Part shown: positions 36,631-44,163 of the stretch, in pieces
Layout: the number at the start of each line of letters is the position of its first letter
Numbering within the stretch: the first letter of the stretch is position 1
NCBI RefSeq assembly: GCF_003206155.1
Contig: NZ_PZJV01000001.1
Coordinates: 1,286,574 to 1,350,573 of the forward strand
Reading direction: 5' to 3'
DNA from: Salinicola halophilus
Lineage (GTDB): Bacteria > Pseudomonadota > Gammaproteobacteria > Pseudomonadales > Halomonadaceae
DNA length: 64,000 bases
Notes under the pieces: model-generated
What the model was told of the DNA's origin: nothing
The model's database searches: none
The model's input: only the letters and a program-made list of their open reading frames with translations
Program-made: the position numbers and the translations under genes

Positions 36631-38918
36631 AAACTCGTCTCGTCCTGCTTCGACCCGGCGGCACTTTGCCCTTCTTGGCCCAGAAACCACCACGGGCGAA
36701 TACCATCGTGAGGATGAAATAGACGAATGGCACCGGGATAGTGACCGCCCTTGGCCCCTCGATAGGCGTAATCATGAGCGGCACGTAGCGGCTGAAAACG
36801 CTGAGCGTCGAAAGCATCGATCTGACGCCAGGGCCAAGTTTCGCCCTCGAACGCCAGTAGCCACTCGAACGCCCGCTCGAGTCCACGACCTTCGGCATCG
36901 CGAAAATGCCAAATATCCTGCCCGTGACGTTCGGCCAGCAGCGCGAGATAGACCCATCCCTGCAGATTGAAGCAGCAGTAATGGGCGGTGGTCGTGCGCT
37001 TGAGTTCCTCCGGCTGCGCACCGCTGGGATCGAACTGCTCGAGGATTCGCTCGCGGCTATCGCGCAGCGTCGTGGAGACGAGCGCATGATTCTCCAGAAA
37101 CGACGCGATCGCCGCCACCTGAAGATCGTAGTAGGTGCCGTGATTGTTCACCGAGCACCGCTCCGCCTTCCCTTGAGGACTCTCCCTGAGCCACGCCAAA
37201 TAAGTTACGAGCCAGGATCGCAGTGCCGCCCTCTCCTCAGCGTCGAACATCTCGGCACGTTCGAGCAGGCGCACGGCATCGAGCAGAAAATAGAGATCCT
37301 TCATCTCGATGATGCCTGACTTGCTGCCACGATTGCCGTTATGTCCCTGGCGAACCTGGGCATAGTTCAGATGCGGGTTCATCCGCGTCTCGGGAGTAAT
37401 GAACCAGACGCGCACCAGCGTGGCCGCGTGCTCGGCATAGTGCAGATCACCGCCGCGCGCCCATGCCAGGGCGCACGTCGTGACATCGTCGAACAGCCGC
37501 TGGAGCCGAGTTCGGTCGTACTGATCGCTCTCGGCGGCGTAAAGCACCGTACCCGGTACCCGAACCCCATCTCGCGGCAGGAAGGGCAGCCATCGGGGCA
37601 GAATCGGGCTCGGCCAGTAGTAGGGGGCCGGATGCCAGTAATCGTGCGGATCGCCGCTCGGGGCGAGCGTCGTTTTGTCGACTACCGAGTATGGCCCACG
37701 CTCCAAAGCAGCGTTTGCCTGCTCGAAAAGCAGCGTGTCGGTGCCGAGCCGAGCCCTGGCACCGAGCGCCTCCTCGGCATAGAAAAGTGGCGCTCGCCCA
37801 GTCTGGTGCGAAGCGATCCACTGCGCATCGAGACGATCCAGCAGCCCCGTGACGGCCTCGACGCGCGCCACACCACGATCGACCAGCCCCCGGCTTGCCC
37901 CGACCTCGAGATGCGACTGGCCTGACTCGAGTCGTGCGATCCAGCCCGCAGTCCCGAACTGGCCAGCTTCGGCGGCATACGGCGGGCACTCGAGATCCCA
38001 GGGCTCGATCTTCCAGCGATCCCACCGCCCCGGCACACCGAGACGCCAGAGCAGTTCGACCTTGGGCCGGCGGCCGTACGGATGGCGCTCGTCGAAACGC
38101 TCGCCCGCATCGTGACGAAACGCGATCTGCGGCTCTTCCGCCGCCGCGGGCGCAAAGCCGTCGTCGAGTAGCTGCTGGTTGTCGGTGATTCGCGCCATGG
38201 GCACGACGTGATAGCGCCGATCGGCGTGAGCGGTGATGTCGCGGCGGATGTCGGCCCAAGCCGAGGCCGTGACGAAGCAGTTACCGTCCCATGGCAGCAC
38301 CCAGTCGGCGATCTCGCGCCCCTCGTCGAGAGCGACATTGCGCGCGCCGTTGTTGTTCATGACGTAGAGATTGCGAAAGCGATACAGGCGCATCATCACG
38401 CGGCCGCGTTCCGCCTCGCTCAGCGCCTGAAAATCCTCCGAGCGCGTGAACCCCGCCGACGGCAAGCCTTCGAAATCCCACGGCGTTGCGGCATAGGTCG
38501 ACAGCACGAACGGGATATCGATATAGGTCTGCCCGTAAGACTCCAGCAGCTCGATGATCGCCGCATGCTCTTGCGAATTGACGATACGGTTGACGATGAA
38601 GCGCTTTTCGCACCCGTCCAGCGACGGCTCGTTCTCCAGAATGAAACGCAGATTCGCCCGCGACTGGCCGCGGGCATGGCGTGGCTCAAGATCGTTGCCG
38701 ATGATGCGATAGAGCACAAAACGCGGCGCTCCCGCCCCATCGTGCTGCACGCCATCCTCGCCGAGTCGCTCGGTCACAGGAGCCTCGACCTGAGCCGGGC
38801 GTGGCGGCGCGCCACGGTCGGCCGGTGTCGGCCGATTGCGTTTCTCGTAGAGCCGCCACGCCATCCGGTAGCGCTTTTTGAGCCGCTCGCTCAGCATCCT
38901 TGCCAGTTTTTTATGCAT
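36627..38918 (-). CDS. fusion of 'LYRIIGNDL' domain and alginate-lyase-type domain
   Basis: A 763-residue protein. Residues ~65-330 form a domain starting 'FVLYRIIGNDL', with 'MNNNGARNVALDEG' and 'WVLPWDGNCF' (about 205); this spacing is like the G-x-x-R-N and DxD blocks of GT-A glycosyltransferases, so a nucleotide-sugar or sugar-phosphate enzyme is possible. Residues ~420-745 are an alginate-lyase-like (alpha/alpha) domain with 'HDYWHPAPYYWPSP', 'NPHLNYAQVRQGHNG', 'NNHGTYYDLQ' (catalytic N-H, about 588) and 'ELKRTTTAHYCCFNLQGW'. There is no signal peptide, so it would be cytoplasmic, which is odd for a lyase. It is 135 nt after the larger paralog and overlaps the membrane protein gene by 4 nt. 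Confidence 0.8.
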   Translation of the reverse strand: MHKKLARMLSERLKKRYRMAWRLYEKRNRPTPADRGAPPRPAQVEAPVTERLGEDGVQHDGAGAPRFVLYRIIGNDLEPRHARGQSRANLRFILENEPSLDGCEKRFIVNRIVNSQEHAAIIELLESYGQTYIDIPFVLSTYAATPWDFEGLPSAGFTRSEDFQALSEAERGRVMMRLYRFRNLYVMNNNGARNVALDEGREIADWVLPWDGNCFVTASAWADIRRDITAHADRRYHVVPMARITDNQQLLDDGFAPAAAEEPQIAFRHDAGERFDERHPYGRRPKVELLWRLGVPGRWDRWKIEPWDLECPPYAAEAGQFGTAGWIARLESGQSHLEVGASRGLVDRGVARVEAVTGLLDRLDAQWIASHQTGRAPLFYAEEALGARARLGTDTLLFEQANAALERGPYSVVDKTTLAPSGDPHDYWHPAPYYWPSPILPRWLPFLPRDGVRVPGTVLYAAESDQYDRTRLQRLFDDVTTCALAWARGGDLHYAEHAATLVRVWFITPETRMNPHLNYAQVRQGHNGNRGSKSGIIEMKDLYFLLDAVRLLERAEMFDAEERAALRSWLVTYLAWLRESPQGKAERCSVNNHGTYYDLQVAAIASFLENHALVSTTLRDSRERILEQFDPSGAQPEELKRTTTAHYCCFNLQGWVYLALLAERHGQDIWHFRDAEGRGLERAFEWLLAFEGETWPWRQIDAFDAQRFQPLRAAHDYAYRGAKGGHYPGAIRLFHPHDGIRPWWFLGQEGQSAAGSKQDETSL

Positions 38919-38935
38919 CCTACCCGCCGTAAGTA

Positions 38936-38953
38936 CTTGAGCAGTCGCTCAAG
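38936..38953. other. hairpin between the two lyase-fusion genes
   Basis: CTTGAGC (38936-38942) and GCTCAAG (38947-38953) form a perfect 7-bp stem with a 4-nt loop in the 135-nt gap inside the operon. There is no U-run; it could influence message stability. Confidence 0.35.
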
Positions 38954-39053
38954 AAGAACCCGTAGCGCAGGCATAAGCCATGTGCCGCACTGCTGGGTAC
39001 GATAGCGATCTCGAACGCCGCTTCGGATCTTCCCAATCGCGCTAGATCAGTCA

Positions 39054-42000
39054 TCAAAACGTCTCTTTTCCAATCTCCGTTCTAGGCGTGGCCTCCTCGA
39101 GTCGGATGTCACGAGTGAGTCGACTCGTTAGCTCTTGTCGCTGCTGGTAGAGGTCTTCCAGCGCCTCATTGGAGACGACTCCCTGACGCGACAACTCCTG
39201 ACGTAAGGTCAATATCTGTCTTTCGATTCGCTTCAGACCGACAGTGATTTTCTCTCCCCAGATCAGCTCGTAGCGATCCTCGAGCTCGGCCCAGCGTTTC
39301 AACGACCCTTCGTCAATATTGAATTCTTGCAGAAAAGCCGGAGTCGTCGGAACAGCCGTCGCGTTACGCGAGAGTTCCTCGATTCGCCCGTAGACCGAGG
39401 TGTCCGCCAAACGGTGGATCGTGTAGAGCCATCGAGCTTCTTCGCGCTCTAGATAGACCAGCTCGCCTCGTTTTTCGTGGAACCGCTCGGTGACTGTCAT
39501 ATGGTTTTGGAATAGATCGATCCAGTCATGGCGTCTGAAAACAAAAGAGAGACCAATACCCAGCGCGGGATGCTCTATCGGGATGGCTTTTTCCTTGACC
39601 GGCAACCAGCGATAACCCGACCGAATAGCGATCGCACCTCGCTGGACGCCCGCTGATATCAATTCTCTGGCGACGCGCTGAACCTGTGCCAGCGAGTTCT
39701 CCGTCAGAGCGTCGTCATCGTCTAGCCGGGTCGCGATGATGATGTCGCCTGCCTCGCCCTTGTCCTTGGAAACCGCGTCTCTTGCATCTCTCGACTTATC
39801 GATATGCAGATCGAGATAGCGAATTTCAGCATCGGGTAACGCCGATATCCCGGCCCGAACCACTTCTAGGTAGCGGCTAGGCAGTCGACGGTCGACTTGC
39901 ACTATCAGCTTGAACGACACGTCTTTCTGTTTTCTCAGCGAGGGGAGAGCCACTGCCTCCAGCAAACCCAGTCGGTGCTGCAGCCAGTTTTCATCGAAGA
40001 CCCCGACACCGAATCGCATGAAGACATAGTGTCGAACGGCGCCTTGAGGATCATTATCCAATCGACCTTTGCGGTTGTCGTCGTTGCGGTCGTGGCCGCT
40101 TAGCCGTCCGGCGAGCGTTACATTCCAGTAAGGCATCACACCATCGTGCGGATAGAACAGCGACTTTACCGCCAGCCTCTCTTCTTCCAAATTGGAACAT
40201 CTCTCGAAGCCGCGGCTTCTGGCCATAAAATAGATGGGATAGAACCGATCTCTGTCGAACTCATCGACCTGAGTGAAAGGCCAGTCAATTTGGGTCAGCG
40301 ACATCAGCCATTGAACGGCTTGTGATAAAGAGCCGCCCTTTTGGAACGTCGCGTTCCACAGATCTACTCCCCACTTACTAGCCAGCTCGACGAGATGCAT
40401 CCACCCTTGCAGGTTGTAGCAGCAGTAGTGTGCCGTCGTGGTACGCGTCAGCTCCTCGGGCTGCGAGCCGTCGGGCGCGATCTGGCATGCAATACGCGAC
40501 TGCGCGCGCAGCAGCGTCTCGTAGAGTACGTCCTGACGCTGCAAGAATGCCGAAACTGCGGCGACTTGAAGGTCGTAATAGGTTCCGTGGTTGTTGCCCG
40601 CCTGACACTCCTTCATGCCCTGCGCCGAGGTCAGCAGCCACTCGAGATAGTCGGTCAGCCAGGCGCGAAAGGCTTCGAGGTCGCCGTGGGTCAACGCCGG
40701 CGAGGTGATGAGCAGACGAATCGCATCGAGATAGAAGTAGAAATCCTTGAACTCGATGATGCCGGTACTCATCCCCTGATTCTTCTTGTGGCCCAGACGC
40801 ACCTGCGCGAACTGCAGATGAGGATTCATACGCGTTTCAGGGGTTATGAAGAAAGTCCGCAAACTGCGAATCGCGTGATCCGCGTAGCGGTCATCGCCGG
40901 TGAAGCGCCAGGCCAGCGCCAGCGTCAGGCCGTCATCGAACAGGCGCTGAACCCGCGTGCGGTCGTATTTCTCGCTATCGGGTTCGTACATGCGGGTGCC
41001 AGGCACGCGTTCGCCATCACGTCGTATGTAGGGAAGTCCATCCGATGTGTCGGGATTGGGCCACCAGTAGGGCGCGGGATGCCAGTAGTCCTGGCGGTCA
41101 CCGCTGGGTGGCAGCGTCGTTTTGTCGATCACGCTGAAAGGACCGCGCTGTAGCGCTTCCTCGGCCTCGAGCAGCAGATGATCCACGCGGCGCTGCAGCA
41201 GTCCATTGTCGCCGGCTACATACTGACGTGCTTCGTCGTCGAGCGTTTCGCGATCGATGACGCCGAAACGCTCGCTGTCGCTCGTCTCCGGACGCTCGCA
41301 GCGATCGAGCCACTGCAGTGTGGAGACGATGGCCTCCTGTCGCGCCAGGCCACGCTGTTTGAAACTCGCCTGATTGTCCTTCTCGAGGCTCCCCATACCG
41401 GAATAGAGCCTGGCGACCCAGCCGGCAACGCCGAACTGCCCCGCTTCTGACCCCGGCTCGCGACGCGGCTGCTCCCAGGCGTCGTCCTTCCAGCGATCCC
41501 ACTTGCCGGGAATACCCAGGCGCCAAAACAGCTCGACCTTGGGCCGACGCCCGTAACAGAACGCCTCGTTGAATCGCTCGCCGGCATCCTGGCGAAAAAT
41601 TAGCTGAGGCTCTTCGACGGCCTCGGGTTCGAAGTGGTCGTCGACGAGGCGCTGATTGTCGAGCACGCGTGTCATGGGTACGGCGTAGTAGGCGAGCCAC
41701 GGACGTTCGCGCACGTCCTCGACAATGCGCTTCCACGCTCGCGGCGTAAGAAAGCAGTTGCCATCCCATGGCAGTACCCACTTGGCTTCGGTGACCCCCG
41801 CCTCGAGCGCACTGTTACGCGCGCCGTTGTTGTTCATAACGTAGTTGTTCTTGAACCGGTAGAGTGCGGTCAGCAGTCGCTGGCGCTGCTCCGGCCCGAG
41901 CTTGGCGAACTCAGCGCTGGCCAAGTAACCGGGCGACGGCAGACAATCGAAATCGAGCGGGATCTGGCGATACTCCTCGGCGGAGAACGGGATGTGGATC

Positions 42001-42518
42001 CACTGCTGATCATGGGCGGCGAGTAGCTCGAGGATCGCTTTCTCCTCGGCGGGATCGGCGATGCGGTTGACCACCCAGCGCTTCTTGCAGCCCTCGAGCT
42101 CATTCTCGTTCTCCAGAATGAAGCGGAGGTTATCCCGTGACTGCCCTTTACGATGGCGTGGGTAGAGGTCGTTGCCGATGATTCGATAGAGCACGAAGTC
42201 GTCCGGCTGGCGTGCGAGATCGCTAGCCGCGTAATGGGCCTTCAATTGCTCAACCCGCGGTGGCTCACGATCCATCATCGAGATGGCCTCGAAGCGGCGC
42301 TCGAACCGACGCGCCGTTTTGGCGAACTCCCTGTCGAGACCCTCGAGCTTTCGCGCCTGCGTGCTGAGTTCCTGCGCCAGCGACGTCGCCGGCTTGCTGC
42401 CGGGCTGGCCTGCCCCCTCCAAGCGACTTTCGAGCTGTTCGATGCGCTGGGTGTTTTCCGCCTCTAGCGCTATCCAGACGGCGTCGAGCGCCGAGTGTTT
42501 CTTCGAACTCTCACTCAT
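39054..42518 (-). CDS. three-domain protein: 'LYRIIGNDL' domain, alginate-lyase-type domain, rhamnosyltransferase-like domain
   Basis: A 1154-residue protein. A short coiled-coil N-terminus is followed by the domain 'FVLYRIIGNDLYPRH' (about 105), with 'MNNNGARNSALEAG' and 'WVLPWDGNCF' (about 248). The lyase-like domain spans ~470-790, with 'NNHGTYYDLQ' (about 640) and 'ELTRTTTAHYCCYNLQGW'. From ~825 comes 'FMRFGVGVFDENWLQHRL' and 'ATRLDDDDAL' (about 930), which resembles putative rhamnosyltransferases (GT-A, acidic D-D-D-D). It ends in a helical tail. There is no signal peptide. It is the larger paralog of the gene downstream; the ATG at 42518 overlaps the previous stop by 4 nt. Confidence 0.8.
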   Translation of the reverse strand: MSESSKKHSALDAVWIALEAENTQRIEQLESRLEGAGQPGSKPATSLAQELSTQARKLEGLDREFAKTARRFERRFEAISMMDREPPRVEQLKAHYAASDLARQPDDFVLYRIIGNDLYPRHRKGQSRDNLRFILENENELEGCKKRWVVNRIADPAEEKAILELLAAHDQQWIHIPFSAEEYRQIPLDFDCLPSPGYLASAEFAKLGPEQRQRLLTALYRFKNNYVMNNNGARNSALEAGVTEAKWVLPWDGNCFLTPRAWKRIVEDVRERPWLAYYAVPMTRVLDNQRLVDDHFEPEAVEEPQLIFRQDAGERFNEAFCYGRRPKVELFWRLGIPGKWDRWKDDAWEQPRREPGSEAGQFGVAGWVARLYSGMGSLEKDNQASFKQRGLARQEAIVSTLQWLDRCERPETSDSERFGVIDRETLDDEARQYVAGDNGLLQRRVDHLLLEAEEALQRGPFSVIDKTTLPPSGDRQDYWHPAPYWWPNPDTSDGLPYIRRDGERVPGTRMYEPDSEKYDRTRVQRLFDDGLTLALAWRFTGDDRYADHAIRSLRTFFITPETRMNPHLQFAQVRLGHKKNQGMSTGIIEFKDFYFYLDAIRLLITSPALTHGDLEAFRAWLTDYLEWLLTSAQGMKECQAGNNHGTYYDLQVAAVSAFLQRQDVLYETLLRAQSRIACQIAPDGSQPEELTRTTTAHYCCYNLQGWMHLVELASKWGVDLWNATFQKGGSLSQAVQWLMSLTQIDWPFTQVDEFDRDRFYPIYFMARSRGFERCSNLEEERLAVKSLFYPHDGVMPYWNVTLAGRLSGHDRNDDNRKGRLDNDPQGAVRHYVFMRFGVGVFDENWLQHRLGLLEAVALPSLRKQKDVSFKLIVQVDRRLPSRYLEVVRAGISALPDAEIRYLDLHIDKSRDARDAVSKDKGEAGDIIIATRLDDDDALTENSLAQVQRVARELISAGVQRGAIAIRSGYRWLPVKEKAIPIEHPALGIGLSFVFRRHDWIDLFQNHMTVTERFHEKRGELVYLEREEARWLYTIHRLADTSVYGRIEELSRNATAVPTTPAFLQEFNIDEGSLKRWAELEDRYELIWGEKITVGLKRIERQILTLRQELSRQGVVSNEALEDLYQQRQELTSRLTRDIRLEEATPRTEIGKETF

Positions 42519-44041
42519 GATGTCGTGACTTCCCTGTCGGGTTCATCGGCGCGGGTCGCGCCCCTCCCCAGCTCGGGGTAACGAAGAGAGAGCATCTCGA
42601 TCTCCGCTTTAGCGACCAGCCGGTGCCGATGAACGAATTTACTTTTACTGTCCGCTCGACCTTCCGCTTCATAGCGATAGGCCGACCAATGATTCTCACC
42701 GTGATTGACGAGATAGAGCGCCATATCGTCGACCCAAGGAGCAAGCTCACGCCCTCTCTGTTCGGCAAGCGACGCGAACTGCTCGTGGAAGCGCTGACGC
42801 TCGAAGTAGCTCTCGTCGTCTTCTCCGCGTCTGAGATCGTCGGGTTCGAAGTAGAGCACCGCGCTCGAGCCACACTGGCGCCAGAATGGCACCGTCGCAT
42901 CGTCACAGCGTGCCGCCCTTCGCTGCTGCATGTCGTAGATGTAGCCGCTCTGGATGAGATAGCCGCGGCGGTTGTCGTCCACGAGCGTGGCCTGAACCAG
43001 TGATACGTCGATCAGATCGTCGGCATCGAGCTGCAGGTAGTAGAACCCGGAAGTCGCGAAGGCTCGCAACGCGTCACCGATCGCATTGCGCTTGCGCCGC
43101 TTATCGTTACCGAACGTCCCGTCCTCACGAATCGGCGGCGGAAAATCGACGACCACATACTCGATGTCGAGGCCGAAGGTTCGAATCTCGGGCCGCTCGT
43201 GGACGGCGATCCAGACGCGAAACGTTTTGCCGCGCTGACGCGATAGGTTTTCCAGGGTTCGTTCGAGGTTGCGGCAGGTCAGTGGCCAGTCATGCGTACA
43301 CGCTTTCGCTCGCAGACAAATGCCGATATGAAACGCCGGCGCAGGGAACGATTCCGCGCCGCCCGCGCGCAGCTTGTCGAGGCTCGCACCCGCTAGCGCC
43401 CAGCCGGCGCGCCGACTCATCGAGGCGTCGACATCGACCAGCGAGCACTCGGCGATTCCCTCGCGCGCCAGCACGGGCAGTAGCATGCCGGCGTAGGCGA
43501 AATCGGGCTCCTGCGTTCCTTCCGCCCCCCCGTCGTGACGACGCAGAAAGGCAAAACGAACATCGCGGCCTACGGGATTTTCAAGATCCTGCAGTAGGTC
43601 GCGCTCCGCTGAAGCGGGAAGCGCACAGTGCCACGGCCAGGGCATCAGCCACTGCGGCCCGCTATCGGCATGCACGTCGAGTAGCCGCAGCAGACGCGGG
43701 TCGGGCACGAAGCGCCCCGACTCGGTCACCGTACAGCGCTCGGCACTCTCTCCAGCCTCGATCCAGCGAGCGCCAGCCTGATCGAGCGCATCGATACAGG
43801 CATCATGCAGGGCGTCGCTACCGAATCGCCCGACCACCCAGTGTCTGGGAACCTGCGATGACGTCGCATCACTGGTGAGCACTGCGTTCAGCGTCTCGAT
43901 AATGCTGTGAGTCTCGACCCCATCGAGCGTGCTTTCATCCAGAATCCGATAGAGGACGACGCGCGCCGACCCGGTGGTCGACGCCGGCTTTGAAGTTGGC
44001 GCGGAGGCGGCTCCCTGCGACGCCTCCACACGCATTGACAT
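42515..44041 (-). CDS. putative glycosyltransferase with degenerate 'LYRIIGNDL'-type N-domain
   Basis: A 508-residue protein. The N-terminal half starts 'VVLYRILDES' and has 'HWVVGRF' and 'WLMPWPWHCALP', which line up with 'VLYRIIGNDL', 'FIVNRI' and 'WVLPWDGNCF' of the two lyase-fusion proteins; the D-G-N triplet is lost here. The C-terminal half (from ~235) is a GT-A-like domain with 'YYLQLDADDLIDVSLV' and is paralogous to the protein at 26707-27606. It probably adds a sugar in the same pathway. ATG 44041 or 44035 are both possible, each after a GGGAT. It lies 122 nt after the coiled-coil protein gene. Confidence 0.78.
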   Translation of the reverse strand: MSMRVEASQGAASAPTSKPASTTGSARVVLYRILDESTLDGVETHSIIETLNAVLTSDATSSQVPRHWVVGRFGSDALHDACIDALDQAGARWIEAGESAERCTVTESGRFVPDPRLLRLLDVHADSGPQWLMPWPWHCALPASAERDLLQDLENPVGRDVRFAFLRRHDGGAEGTQEPDFAYAGMLLPVLAREGIAECSLVDVDASMSRRAGWALAGASLDKLRAGGAESFPAPAFHIGICLRAKACTHDWPLTCRNLERTLENLSRQRGKTFRVWIAVHERPEIRTFGLDIEYVVVDFPPPIREDGTFGNDKRRKRNAIGDALRAFATSGFYYLQLDADDLIDVSLVQATLVDDNRRGYLIQSGYIYDMQQRRAARCDDATVPFWRQCGSSAVLYFEPDDLRRGEDDESYFERQRFHEQFASLAEQRGRELAPWVDDMALYLVNHGENHWSAYRYEAEGRADSKSKFVHRHRLVAKAEIEMLSLRYPELGRGATRADEPDREVTTS

Positions 44042-44163
44042 CCCGCTATCCCGTTGTGAAGCGCGCGGAACGTTGGCCGATTCGGCGGCGGCGGGAGTCG
44101 ACGTAACCGGCGGCGGATCGGGTTCCCGAACAAAAGTGTCATTCGCTGACGCCCCCGTTCGGG

